The notes under the pieces are model-generated. The model made no database searches, was not told the DNA's origin, and worked only from the letters and a program-made list of their open reading frames with translations. Below, piece by piece: positions 8,141-16,255 of a DNA stretch of 62,581 nt; the stretch's first letter is position 1, and each line of letters starts with the position of its first letter. The position numbers were made by a program, and so were the translations under genes. Source of the stretch: CSP1-1 sp035620615 (GTDB lineage Archaea; Thermoproteota; Nitrososphaeria; Nitrososphaerales; Nitrosopumilaceae); the NCBI GenBank assembly GCA_035620615.1, contig DASPGM010000015.1:1-62581 (forward strand). The letters are read 5' to 3'.

Positions 8141-8527
8141 CTATTTCCTTTCTTCCTCTTTTACCTTCCACTTTTCATTTGAAAATCTTGAAGCCTCTAA
8201 TTGTAAATGACCGATTACTTTTTCCCCTCTTCTTACAATTGCATAATCTGATTTTTTTGTATGAAAAATTCGTTCTTTGGTTTTGTATCCTCCCTCGATA
8301 ACCTTGATTTTAAATCGCTTACCAGCTTTAAGAATTAATTTTCTTGCAACTTGTACATCCCCAATCCAAGAAAACATCTCAAACGTTCCAAAATTCTGTG
8401 TTGCAAGAGTATATCCATAGAGCCTGGCCTCGAATTTCAAATCATCTTTATTGGCTTCTTCATTTAGCCACTCGATTACTTTTGAGCCATAACCGCTTTC
8501 TATTCCAAATGATTCTGATTCCTTCAT
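8141..8527 (-). CDS. Conserved-looking hypothetical protein, 128 residues
   Basis: No family is recognised. The protein is soluble, starts with an acidic segment (SESFGIESGYGSKVIEWLNEE) and continues with alternating strands and lysine-rich turns (GKRFKIKVIEGG, KTKERIFHTKKSDYAIV, EKVIGHLQLEASRF). No signal peptide, TM helix or Cys motif is present. Codon use is like its neighbours, and the frame is free of stops over a length that supports a real gene. Confidence 0.6.
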   Translation of the reverse strand: MKESESFGIESGYGSKVIEWLNEEANKDDLKFEARLYGYTLATQNFGTFEMFSWIGDVQVARKLILKAGKRFKIKVIEGGYKTKERIFHTKKSDYAIVRRGEKVIGHLQLEASRFSNEKWKVKEEERK

Positions 8528-8703
8528 ATCATGAAATTCAAATCATAGTAGATGAATAATCATGTCATAAACCGTTCTCTATTTGTTAAAGAAAATCATC
8601 TGTAATTTAAAAGCCACAAGGTAATCAAGTTATAGTAAATTTTTCTTAAGATAAACTTCCTAATAGTATTAAACTAAAATAGTATTCCAAATGGTGTTGT
8701 TTT

Positions 8704-9072
8704 ATGATAACAGTAGACTGTAGAGATATCGCACCTATTAAATCGGAATTAGTAGTTTATGTTTCCGATCAAGTGGGAGCAATTCCAACATTAAAGATAC
8801 ATGAATTCACATTATCTCCTATCCAAGATCAAGATGAAATAAACGAAATAGAGGTAATTACATCAATAAAGGAATTTTTAGATTCTATAGGAGAAGCCCG
8901 CAATTTTGCTGTTATTTCAAAAGAAAATGTGATTTTAATTAAATCAATTTCAGGTAAAATAATTGAAAGAGAACCAATGCGCCAAGCACAATTGTTTTCT
9001 TGTACCCATTGTGGTTTTGTAACTCAATATGAGGTTGAATACAATAATCATGTAAAAATTCACTATCTCTAA
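8704..9072 (+). CDS. Protein with C-terminal C2H2 zinc finger
   Basis: In this 122-residue protein, residues 1-90 form an acidic domain of unknown function (YVSDQVGAIPTLKIHEF..). The C-terminal 25 residues, FSCTHCGFVTQYEVEYNNHV.. ending in KIHYL, form a C-x2-C-x12-H-x3-H zinc finger. Such fingers usually bind nucleic acid or protein. A TATA-like TTAAACTAAAATAG lies about 25 nt upstream of the ATG. The next gene, also a C2H2 miniprotein, follows in the same direction with its own TATA box. Confidence 0.65.
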   Translation: MITVDCRDIAPIKSELVVYVSDQVGAIPTLKIHEFTLSPIQDQDEINEIEVITSIKEFLDSIGEARNFAVISKENVILIKSISGKIIEREPMRQAQLFSCTHCGFVTQYEVEYNNHVKIHYL

Positions 9073-9132
9073 GTTGCCATGTTTCAAAAAAATGGGAGAA
9101 TTATTTATTAATACTAAATTGATAAACTAAAC

Positions 9133-9318
9133 ATGGACAAATCTTTTGGTAATTCAAAAGTTTCTAAGATTTACTGTGAAAAATGTAATGAAGTATTTTC
9201 ATCAAAGAATCAATTTGACAAGCATTTTGTAAGACATTCATCTGGAATTTCCTCTCAATCATGTCCAATAGATACGGTATTGGGAAAAATTCTAGGATTG
9301 TTTAAGAAACCAAAGTAA
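9133..9318 (+). CDS. C2H2 zinc-finger miniprotein
   Basis: A 61-residue protein: IYCEKCNEVFSSKNQFDKHF followed by VRHSS gives C-x2-C-x12-H-x3-H, a single classical finger. The C-terminus (VLGKILGLFKKPK) is hydrophobic-basic and could be an amphipathic helix. TTATTTATTAATAC about 25 nt before the ATG suggests a leaderless promoter. It may be a DNA- or RNA-binding regulator; its target is unknown. Confidence 0.65.
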   Translation: MDKSFGNSKVSKIYCEKCNEVFSSKNQFDKHFVRHSSGISSQSCPIDTVLGKILGLFKKPK

Positions 9319-9385
9319 TTTTCACTCATATGTGTATATTAAATTTGGAACAAGTCTTTTAAATTAATGAAAAAGTAGAGTTTTT

Positions 9386-10054
9386 ATGAAAAAGAAAGGA
9401 ATTATTTTTAGCGGAATTATATCTGTTGTAATAATTTCTATTATAATATCGGTAACTGCGTTTGAATCTAATACCGAATCGTTAAATCTTGACATGAGCC
9501 AAACACATGGGACTGTTTCCACTGCAATGGGGTCTCCTATTTTAGGTTCTGATTCTGCTCCAATAACTATTATTGAATTTGGCGATTATCAATGTCATCA
9601 ATGCTATAATTGGAATCATAATACAAAAGATTCCATTGTTGAAGATTATATAAAAACCGGAAAAGCAAATTTAGTTTTTGTTGATTTGGCTTTTCTTGGC
9701 AGAGATTCTCCCAAGGCAGCAGCTGCCACCTATTGTGCTGAGGAACAAGGGAAATATTGGGAATACCATGATATTTTGTATGATTTTCAAGAAGGGATAG
9801 ATTCTGGATGGGCAAATTCAGAACGTCTTAAAGCGTTTGCTCAAAGTCTTGATTTGGATGAAGACCTCTTTAACAGTTGTTTAGATTCTGGAAAATTTAA
9901 CAAGAGAGTTCAATTTAACATAAATGAAGCAAAAAAACAAGGGGCTTCGGGTACTCCCACCTTCATTATAGTTAATTCGAATGGACAACAAGAAAAATTG
10001 GTAGGCGCACAACCATATACTGTTTTCAAAAATGTCTTAGATTCTATGTTGTAA
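9386..10054 (+). CDS. DsbA-family thiol-disulfide oxidoreductase, membrane-anchored
   Basis: The protein has 222 residues. An N-terminal helix (about 5-25) anchors it outside the membrane. The thioredoxin-fold domain begins with APITIIEFGDYQCHQC; the CHQC active site is Cys70 and Cys73. A helical insertion with WEYHDILYDFQE follows, and the cis-Pro loop is GASGTPTFII (about 187-196), as in Thioredoxin_4/DsbA proteins. It probably forms or isomerises disulfides in exported proteins. TTTTAAATT about 25 nt before the ATG is a good TATA box. The next gene starts one base after its stop, so the two form an operon. Confidence 0.85.
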   Translation: MKKKGIIFSGIISVVIISIIISVTAFESNTESLNLDMSQTHGTVSTAMGSPILGSDSAPITIIEFGDYQCHQCYNWNHNTKDSIVEDYIKTGKANLVFVDLAFLGRDSPKAAAATYCAEEQGKYWEYHDILYDFQEGIDSGWANSERLKAFAQSLDLDEDLFNSCLDSGKFNKRVQFNINEAKKQGASGTPTFIIVNSNGQQEKLVGAQPYTVFKNVLDSML

Positions 10055-10055
10055 A

Positions 10056-10538
10056 ATGGCCCAAATGATTAAACTAGTTTTTCATAATTACAAGTATATT
10101 GTTCTAGCAGCAGTAATATTTGTTGGAATGGTAATTCCACTTTCAATAATTTCTGAATTTCTTTTTCTCCAACCATTCGTCATAGCACACATCCCTAATG
10201 GAGGTGAAATCAGCTTCTTATTGATTATAGTTGTATCTGCATTATCTGGATTAGTTTTATCAATGAATGTGTATAGAATTAATTCATTTCGTAATAGTCC
10301 GAAAAAAAAATTGGGTGGAGGTCTTTTTGGATCTATAATTGGTGCAGCAGCTGGTGCGTGTAGCTGTGGCCCAATTGGGTTTGCAGTGATTTCGATCTTT
10401 GGAACAGCTGGAGGAATAGCTACAGCATTTTTGACAAACTATGAAATTCCTATAAGACTTGTAGCAATTGGAATATTGGTATATACCTACTATGCAACAG
10501 TAAAATCTCTTGCTCTTGAATGCAAAGTTAAATCATAA
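10056..10538 (+). CDS. Four-helix membrane protein with a CSCG motif, partner of DsbA-like protein
   Basis: The protein has 160 residues with hydrophobic segments near 14-38, 52-73, 88-118 and 130-150. The third segment carries GAAAGACSCGPIGFAVISIF with Cys102 and Cys104; another Cys is at 156. The single-base spacing after the DsbA-like gene implies cotranscription. By position and paired cysteines within or next to the membrane it could reoxidise or reduce that protein, as DsbB or CcdA do, but its sequence does not look like either. The family is unrecognised and the function is inferred from context only. Confidence 0.7.
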   Translation: MAQMIKLVFHNYKYIVLAAVIFVGMVIPLSIISEFLFLQPFVIAHIPNGGEISFLLIIVVSALSGLVLSMNVYRINSFRNSPKKKLGGGLFGSIIGAAAGACSCGPIGFAVISIFGTAGGIATAFLTNYEIPIRLVAIGILVYTYYATVKSLALECKVKS

Positions 10539-10553
10539 AAAATTATAATTTTT

Positions 10554-10614
10554 GGCGACTGAATCCTGTTTGAAACTCCCGAGATAGGACGTAGGGAAAA
10601 TAGATCCAGTCGCC
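10554..10614 (+). ncRNA. Structured RNA candidate, 61 nt (copy A)
   Basis: The segment opens with GGCGACTG and closes with CAGTCGCC, a perfect 8-bp stem. It can extend inside by ATC/GAT after one mismatch. Inside, TCCT can pair with AGGA, and TCCC with GGGA; these two helices cross and would give a pseudoknot if both form. A TATA-like TTAAATCATAAA lies about 22 nt upstream, overlapping the end of the preceding gene. It is exactly as long as the candidate at 24242-24302, and both have ATCCT at positions 10-14. No tRNA, C/D-box or H/ACA features fit. Strand is inferred from the promoter. Confidence 0.5.
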
Positions 10615-10729
10615 TTATAATCTACCTATAAAATTTTAGCATTTCTCAAAGTGGTTGTTGAATTTGAACAAGCTGGGAATCAAAATCAAATTACATCTTG
10701 ATGACTGCCAAACTCGTTTTCTTATGACC

Positions 10730-10888
10730 TTACCCAGGTGGTGACATGTAGTATTTTCCATCTTTTTTCTTACTTGATCTTCCAAAATGAATTAGTTCTA
10801 AAATTGTGAATTTTTCTAATTCAGTAAATTCATGTCCTGTTATTTTTTTTAAATATTCTAATAATTCATCTATATGTACTGGAGGCAT
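10730..10888 (-). CDS. 52-residue hypothetical protein
   Basis: I read this short frame on the reverse strand between the RNA candidate and the BtuF-like gene. It encodes MPPVHIDELLEYLKKITGHE.. with a helical, charged middle and ends in KKKDGKYYMSPPG. It is soluble and has no Cys. The composition is protein-like and unlike random AT-rich sequence, with a Pro-Pro start and a compact amphipathic first helix. No family is recognised. Confidence 0.55.
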   Translation of the reverse strand: MPPVHIDELLEYLKKITGHEFTELEKFTILELIHFGRSSKKKDGKYYMSPPG

Positions 10889-10997
10889 TACCTTTCATCG
10901 ATAATTTTAGTTGAATAATTGAATCTATATCATAAACTTGTATAATCTAAACCAAAAAGGCAATTTTTTGTAACCGGGAAACCTATCACTGAACAAT

Positions 10998-11096
10998 ATG
11001 GAAATAATATCAGAAATGACAGTTATCTATATTCCAATAAGGCCAAGTAGAAGAGATTCTGAAGAAGACGAACTGGCCGATTCAGCAGATGAATAG
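10998..11096 (+). CDS. Possible 32-residue acidic-tailed miniprotein
   Basis: This open frame, MEIISEMTVIYIPIRPSRRD.. ending in an EEDE..ADE tail, lies in the gap before the convergent BtuF-like gene. The start of the sequence is strand-like and the end strongly acidic. GTATAATC about 50 nt upstream is the nearest TATA-like element, which is too far for a leaderless start. Support is only composition and an intact frame, so it is tentative. Confidence 0.3.
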   Translation: MEIISEMTVIYIPIRPSRRDSEEDELADSADE

Positions 11097-11101
11097 ATAA
11101 A

Positions 11102-12028
11102 TTAAGAAATTATCTGCTTATAGGAGAGTTCTTGATTTTTTCCATCCTCGAATATCTCAGGGTGAAGTATCTTTGCTAAAATTTCAATACCTGTGACAAT
11201 TCTAAGACTTGGCTTACTAAAATAGGAGTTTGCATCAACTGCAAATACTTTATTCTGTCTAACTGCACGTATCTTATTCCAATTTTGATCGCTATGAAGA
11301 ATTTTTTTATATTCTAAAATTGTACGATTTACATCAAATCCACATGGCATTAAAATAATTATGTCAGGATCGGATTGAAATATTTCCTCAATTTTCATCC
11401 TTCTTGATTGTTCTCCTTTTGAACTAATCTCATTTTTTCCACCAGCAATTTCAATCATTTCTGGAACCCAATGACCTGATGTAAAAAATGGATCCAACCA
11501 TTCTAATGCTAAAACTTTGGGTCTTATTGGGAATTCTTTACTCTGAATAAAATTAATTCTTTTTTGAAGTGATTGAATTATTTCTTTTCCTTTTTTAGCC
11601 ATTCCAATTTTTGTTGCAACTTTATCAATACTTTCTAGAATTTCTTTAACATTTTGTGGATTTAATGGATAAATCTCTGGTTTATCATCCAATATCTCAG
11701 TGGCTCGTTTAACGTGACTAGTATATGCTGAACAAACCTCGCAAGTATCTTGAGAAATTATTAAATCTGGTCTAGCTTGTCTTAATTTTTCTTCATCAAT
11801 CTTGTAGATCTCTTTGCCCTCTTTCATTAGCTCTACAATCTTGTTGTCAATTTCCCTACTAGTCATGGAATTTGGGTTAAAAACGGAATTTATAACACGT
11901 GGTTTTGTTCTTGCATTTTCAGGATAAAGACATTCATGGGTTACTCCAAAAATTTTCTCTTCTACGCCAAGCTCATATAGTAATTCTGTGGCGCTTGGAA
12001 AAAATGATACAATTCTATCTACTTTCAT
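11102..12028 (-). CDS. Cobalamin-binding-like (BtuF family) substrate-binding protein without signal peptide
   Basis: This 308-residue protein has a bilobal helical-backbone fold: RIVSFFPSATELLYELGVEE at the N-terminus and GVTHECLYPENA are characteristic of BtuF/HutB-like vitamin B12 binders. ARPDLIISQDTCEVCSAY contains a CxxC, and later DPDIIILMPCGFD and VRQNKVFAVDANSYF occur as in family members. No hydrophobic signal or lipobox precedes the domain, so it appears cytosolic or is exported in an unusual way. No BtuC or BtuD gene is nearby. Cobalamin transport or handling is the best guess. Confidence 0.7.
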   Translation of the reverse strand: MKVDRIVSFFPSATELLYELGVEEKIFGVTHECLYPENARTKPRVINSVFNPNSMTSREIDNKIVELMKEGKEIYKIDEEKLRQARPDLIISQDTCEVCSAYTSHVKRATEILDDKPEIYPLNPQNVKEILESIDKVATKIGMAKKGKEIIQSLQKRINFIQSKEFPIRPKVLALEWLDPFFTSGHWVPEMIEIAGGKNEISSKGEQSRRMKIEEIFQSDPDIIILMPCGFDVNRTILEYKKILHSDQNWNKIRAVRQNKVFAVDANSYFSKPSLRIVTGIEILAKILHPEIFEDGKNQELSYKQIIS

Positions 12029-12123
12029 ACTTTTTTAAAGTATTGTCAAATTAAAAATGATATCTAACAGAAGGTCAAATTATCAATTTTAGTCATATTA
12101 ATAGCCTCAAAACCAGTAAAATA

Positions 12124-13290
12124 ATGATGCTTCGAAGCTCAAAAGATATTCGTAAATCAATTGAGGAAAATTGGAGAGAATATCTTTCAAGATATGGGAA
12201 CTTATTTTCATCAAAGTCTCTTAGTGGTTCTAGTCCTCCCTCAGTTTTTGTTGGTGTATATAATTATCCAAAAGTAAATGTCGGTCCACTGGTTCCACCT
12301 ATTCATGGAGATACTAGCCTGCTTGATATTCCAGAGAGATGGTTAGGAAAAAGTCTTGAAGAAATTGTTAATTTTAGACTTAGTCTGGTAAGGGGAATTC
12401 AAAAAGCCTCAGTATTACAACCAGAGGGTCGATATATTGAGAATCTTCAGGAAGCCGCAATGGCAATTCATCCAATTGATGCAGATATTGAATTTCATAA
12501 AAATACCGTTCCGATTACTTCTCTTGATGGTGAAAGTGCTCCCTTTGGCCCAATTGGCGAAATAAAAAATGCTAAATTTACTGGATCCTCTTCTCAAAAA
12601 ACAATTGAGAGTGCTTACTATGACAAAGATCTAACCGCAAATGAAGCTATATTGAAACTCTATAACAATGGAATTGATCTATCTCAAATTCAAAAATGTT
12701 TTAGTATAGGAATGTTTGGTAAAAAAAGAAAATTAGTTCCAACTCGATGGAGTATTACTGCAACTGATGACATAATTTCAAAATCACTTGTTACAGAGAT
12801 TTTAGATTATCAATTAATCGATTGTTGTAAAGTGTTTTCATTTAATCATCTTGGTAATCTGTTTGCAATAATTTTATTTCCTCATAGGTGGATTTTTGAA
12901 ATGCAAGAAGCTTGGTATGATGAAAGAGGAATGATTGGATTTGGTTCCGATTATGAGGATGCAAGAGGAATAGATCACCCCCCAACAATTGCTGGAGCAT
13001 TCTTTGCAGCTAAACTTGGGGTGGCGGAATATTTGTTAAAAAATAAAATACAATCTGGAATTTTGGTGTTACGTGAAATTAGACCAGAATATGCGATTCC
13101 TGTAGGGGTATGGCAGGTTCGTGAAGGTATACGAAATGCAATGAAAGAACAACCGTTTCTTGCTTCAAACCTAGGAGAAGGCATTGACCATGCCTGCAAA
13201 TCAATGAGTATTAGTAAATTAGAATGGTTATCAAAGGGTCAACTACTAAAAAAAATAAAGCAAAAGTCTATCTCAGATTTTTTTAAATGA
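12124..13290 (+). CDS. Nre-family DNA repair protein with C-terminal PCNA-interacting motif
   Basis: The protein has 388 residues. VFVGVYNYPKVNVGPLVPP (about 40-58), SLVRGIQKAS and LPHRWIFEMQ-like blocks are typical of the two-part archaeal Nre family (Nre_N plus Nre_C). The last residues, QKSISDFFK, match a PIP box (Q-x2-I-x2-FF), so it should bind PCNA. Studied Nre proteins act in DNA-damage tolerance together with PCNA. The N-terminal Cys cluster I would expect in some relatives is absent; the equivalent stretch (GNLFSSKSLSG) is Ser-rich. It stands alone as a monocistronic gene. Confidence 0.85.
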   Translation: MMLRSSKDIRKSIEENWREYLSRYGNLFSSKSLSGSSPPSVFVGVYNYPKVNVGPLVPPIHGDTSLLDIPERWLGKSLEEIVNFRLSLVRGIQKASVLQPEGRYIENLQEAAMAIHPIDADIEFHKNTVPITSLDGESAPFGPIGEIKNAKFTGSSSQKTIESAYYDKDLTANEAILKLYNNGIDLSQIQKCFSIGMFGKKRKLVPTRWSITATDDIISKSLVTEILDYQLIDCCKVFSFNHLGNLFAIILFPHRWIFEMQEAWYDERGMIGFGSDYEDARGIDHPPTIAGAFFAAKLGVAEYLLKNKIQSGILVLREIRPEYAIPVGVWQVREGIRNAMKEQPFLASNLGEGIDHACKSMSISKLEWLSKGQLLKKIKQKSISDFFK

Positions 13291-13310
13291 TTCTAATTAT
13301 TTCAAAAATT

Positions 13311-13778
13311 TTATAAAATTTGTTTTTGTTTGATTGGCATAACCCCATAATGCATGCCCATTTTATTTAGAGTAACCCTTTTGTTATACAGAGCACCTGT
13401 ATGAGTGGGATCAATTGAAATTATTCTATCATAAAAATAATTGGCTTCTTCTAATTTTCCAATTCGCGAAAGTACAGTAGCTTTATTGTACAACGCACAA
13501 GTATCACTCGGGTTAATTTCTAAAACCTTATCGTAACAGGATATGGCATCTTCATACTTTCCTATACTATCAAAAATATTTCCTTTATCATACCAGGGAA
13601 TTGGATCCGAGGGATTTTTTTCGATTGCTAAATCATACCATGAAATAGCCTCCTCATATTGTCCTAGTTCATCAAGCGCTCTAGCATTTTTTATAATATT
13701 TGATAGACGTTCAATAGAAAAATCACTAAAAAAATTTGAATTTTTTATCTCCTGATTGTAACGTAATGTTTTTTCCAC
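13311..13778 (-). CDS. Tetratricopeptide repeat protein
   Basis: The protein has 155 residues. Three consecutive 34-residue TPR units are visible: ARALDELGQYEEAISWYDLA, then GNIFDSIGKYEDAISCYDKV and ATVLSRIGKLEEANYFYDRI, each ending in a P at position 32 (NPSDP, NPSDT, DPTHT). No other domain is present. TPRs form a superhelix for protein-protein binding; the partner is unknown. Its gene is convergent with the Nre gene and divergent from the archaeosortase gene. Confidence 0.75.
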   Translation of the reverse strand: MEKTLRYNQEIKNSNFFSDFSIERLSNIIKNARALDELGQYEEAISWYDLAIEKNPSDPIPWYDKGNIFDSIGKYEDAISCYDKVLEINPSDTCALYNKATVLSRIGKLEEANYFYDRIISIDPTHTGALYNKRVTLNKMGMHYGVMPIKQKQIL

Positions 13779-13830
13779 TATGTCAAAGGTTTGATTTGTT
13801 ATATAATTAAAACTGTTGATGTAAGTGCGG

Positions 13831-13841
13831 TTTTTATAATC
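13831..13841 (+). promoter_or_regulatory. TATA box of the archaeosortase gene
   Basis: TTTTTATAATC lies about 25 nt before the TTG start at 13861, fitting a leaderless transcript and supporting that unusual start codon. Confidence 0.5.
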
Positions 13842-13860
13842 ATTTTTGTCGGATTAATTA

Positions 13861-14814
13861 TTGCAAAATAAGAATTTGATCGCTGGTATCCTATTGATCT
13901 CTAGTCCCATCTTATTTGCATTGATAGCTTTCCCTGACTCTTTTAGTTTAAGTTGGAATCAAGGAAGAGGCGGATTTTTATTTGCTTTAGCATTTATTGT
14001 AGCAGAGCTTGTAGGTCTGAAATTAAAGATTCCAATTAAACGACTTATTGCAGTAATTCCTCTTGCTGTAATGACGATTGTTTACCTAATTGGGCTAGAA
14101 TATGGTTTACGTGAGTACATTGAAAATGGCTCTGAAATTTATAATGTTCAACTAATTTTTTCCTGGACTTGGATGTGGGATTTTTTGGTGATGACTGCTT
14201 TTGTAGTATCTACACTTTTCATTTTTTTTGGAACAAAATGGATTAGAATTTCTCCTGCAGGACCTATTTTTCTTGGTGGGAGTGCCATCATACTTTCCCT
14301 TGACGCTTTTTTTCCTTATGACACTCTAGGACCATTACAGTATATTGTACCATATCTGGTCCAAACAAATGCATGGATAATTACAACATTTGATCTTGGA
14401 ATGGCTTCGGCTAGAGATAATTTGCTTTTTTTAAAAGGGGATCATGGTGCCTTTGCATTACAAGTATTTTGGCCTTCGGCAGGCGTGCATAGTGTAATAA
14501 TCTACTCTTTAGTCATGATGGCATTTTTATTAAAAATGAACATCCAAAAAAACCGAAAAATTATTTATTTTGCAATTGGAATTTTTGGAACCATCAGCGT
14601 AAATATGATTCGAATTTTTTCACTTTCATTATTTGCACTTAAAGTTTCTACAAATGCCGCTGAATTTGAGGAATATCATTCAGTTGCAGGGGAAATAATG
14701 TTTCTTCCATGGTTGTTTATATTTCTCCTTATAGTAACTGCAGTCGAAACCAAGCGCCTAAAAAAACTTGAAAATGCAAAAGTAGAAGAAAAATCCTCTA
14801 AAAATAACTTGTAA
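13861..14814 (+). CDS. Archaeosortase/exosortase family protein (thaumarchaeal type) with Ser at nucleophile position
   Basis: This 317-residue multi-pass membrane protein is a predicted transpeptidase that cleaves C-terminal sorting signals. Eight or more hydrophobic segments are visible. The family's catalytic trio is Cys-Arg-His. Here the region corresponding to the Cys motif reads FWPSAGVHSVIIYS with Ser206 in the Cys position; Arg251 (VNMIRIFSLSL) and His273 (EYHSVAGEIMFLPW) are conserved. I recall that a thaumarchaeal subfamily pairs with PEFG-CTERM signals. No PEFG-tailed protein occurs in this window. Its 3' end overlaps the convergent DNA polymerase gene by 17 nt. Confidence 0.75.
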   Translation: MQNKNLIAGILLISSPILFALIAFPDSFSLSWNQGRGGFLFALAFIVAELVGLKLKIPIKRLIAVIPLAVMTIVYLIGLEYGLREYIENGSEIYNVQLIFSWTWMWDFLVMTAFVVSTLFIFFGTKWIRISPAGPIFLGGSAIILSLDAFFPYDTLGPLQYIVPYLVQTNAWIITTFDLGMASARDNLLFLKGDHGAFALQVFWPSAGVHSVIIYSLVMMAFLLKMNIQKNRKIIYFAIGIFGTISVNMIRIFSLSLFALKVSTNAAEFEEYHSVAGEIMFLPWLFIFLLIVTAVETKRLKKLENAKVEEKSSKNNL

Positions 14815-15892
14815 TATCTCTTTGACCCTCAACTTCTGAAAGTTCAGAAACCTTTACCCCTAGTCTTCTTACTGGAATGGTTTGATTTTCTAATGCCTCA
14901 TGTAATAATTCCCTTGCAGCTTTTTTTAATTCTTCTCTATTTAGTGTAGGATTTTTTAACATTTTAGATTTTGTTTTATTTGATAAATCCGATTGTACAA
15001 ATTGTATTCCTACTGATTTAAACATCTTATTGTTTTTTTGAACAACTGAGAACAATTCCTCGCAAAGTTCTTTCAATGCTTCTTCAAGAAAACCTTGATC
15101 TTTAGAATCTTTTTTAAGAGTAACAATTTTACTAAATTGTATTCTGGGTTCTCTTTCCTTAACAGGCTCATCATCAATTCCCCTCACCGCATTAAAAATA
15201 TACGTACCAGTTTTTCTTCCAAAATGTTGACTCAACTCAAATACATCTAGTGATTTTAAATCACTAATCGTTTTTAATTTCATTTCAGAAAATTTTTCTT
15301 CAGTTTTTTTTCCAATACCTGGAATCGCTCGGATATTTAGAGGATCGAGAAAATTCTCCACTCTCTCTGGCGGTACCACTGTTAGACCATCAGGTTTTTT
15401 GAAATCTGATGCAATTTTAGATATTAATTTATTTGGAGATACACCAATTGAACAAGTTAGTTTTACAGTTGTTCTTACTGAATTTTTTATTTGTTGAGCC
15501 AAATGACTCGCTTTTGTAAAATCAGATTCAGTTTTTTTTGTAATGTCCAAATAAGCCTCATCTTTTCCAACATATTCAAAAATATCTGCATACTCTTTTA
15601 TCACGCCCATTGATTTTTCTGATACTTCTGAGTAATACTCAAAATCTGTTGGCAAAAAAACTGCGTCTGCTCTTTTTTCTAATCTTTTCTTTGCAAATCT
15701 AATAGGCATGCCTGATTTTACCCCATATTCTCTTGCAGTATAATTTGCCGTGGCAATGGCACCACTGTCGCCTCCCCTATCTGAAAATACACAAACCGCC
15801 ACTGGTTTTGTTCTTAGTTTAGGTGACCTGATTTCCTCACACTGAGCATAAAAATAATCAAAATCAACATGTAACACAACTCTGTTTTGCAT
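14798..15892 (-). CDS. dpo4: Y-family DNA polymerase (Dpo4/DinB type)
   Basis: The 364-residue enzyme is a translesion polymerase. Catalytic acidic residues sit in HVDFDYFYAQCE (about 8-19) and in VGKDEAYLDIT (about 103-113). TANYTAREYGVKSGMP is the finger/palm motif, CSIGVSPNKLISKIASDFKKP the DinB signature, and IPGIGKKTEEKFSEM the helix-hairpin-helix. A little-finger domain follows. The last eight residues, QRDITSYF, form a PIP box for PCNA. All key residues are intact. Start codon ATG at 15892. Confidence 0.93.
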   Translation of the reverse strand: MQNRVVLHVDFDYFYAQCEEIRSPKLRTKPVAVCVFSDRGGDSGAIATANYTAREYGVKSGMPIRFAKKRLEKRADAVFLPTDFEYYSEVSEKSMGVIKEYADIFEYVGKDEAYLDITKKTESDFTKASHLAQQIKNSVRTTVKLTCSIGVSPNKLISKIASDFKKPDGLTVVPPERVENFLDPLNIRAIPGIGKKTEEKFSEMKLKTISDLKSLDVFELSQHFGRKTGTYIFNAVRGIDDEPVKEREPRIQFSKIVTLKKDSKDQGFLEEALKELCEELFSVVQKNNKMFKSVGIQFVQSDLSNKTKSKMLKNPTLNREELKKAARELLHEALENQTIPVRRLGVKVSELSEVEGQRDITSYF

Positions 15893-15970
15893 AAACGAAT
15901 ATTCTTATGAAATACATATTACAATATCGGACAAGAATCATCTAAATAGAGTTTTAACATATTAAATAAA

Positions 15971-16216
15971 GTGTATCCAGTTTTTCCAAGTGATAATGGA
16001 ATAAAAATACAGCCTGAAAAAATGGAAAAAGAAAAACTCTACCACTGTATTTTTCAGGATAAAGTCCTACTTTTCTATAAAGATGTACAAGATGTCCTTA
16101 ATTGCTATGAAATAGAAGAGAAGAATTTAGTTCAAAAAATTAAAGCGATTCCTAACAAAGGAGAAGTTGAAAAATTTTTAGAGGAATACGTATCTCAAAA
16201 TGACGTTAAACATTAA
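15971..16216 (+). CDS. Hypothetical protein, 81 residues
   Basis: Starts with GTG at 15971. The protein is charged and soluble: KEKLYHCIFQDKVLLFYKDV and a C-terminal helix with GEVEKFLEEYVSQ. Two isolated Cys do not form a recognisable motif. It precedes the Alba-like gene by 39 nt in the same direction, and the two could share a transcript. No family is recognised. Confidence 0.55.
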   Translation: MYPVFPSDNGIKIQPEKMEKEKLYHCIFQDKVLLFYKDVQDVLNCYEIEEKNLVQKIKAIPNKGEVEKFLEEYVSQNDVKH

Positions 16217-16255
16217 ATAAATACTATTGACTCAGTTTTTTTTATAGGTATTACA

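Noticed and set aside
10554..10614. tRNA or intrinsic terminator
   Set aside because: There is no T-loop GTTCRANNC or anticodon arm. Archaea do not rely on hairpin terminators, and the 8-bp stem encloses 45 nt of further structure.
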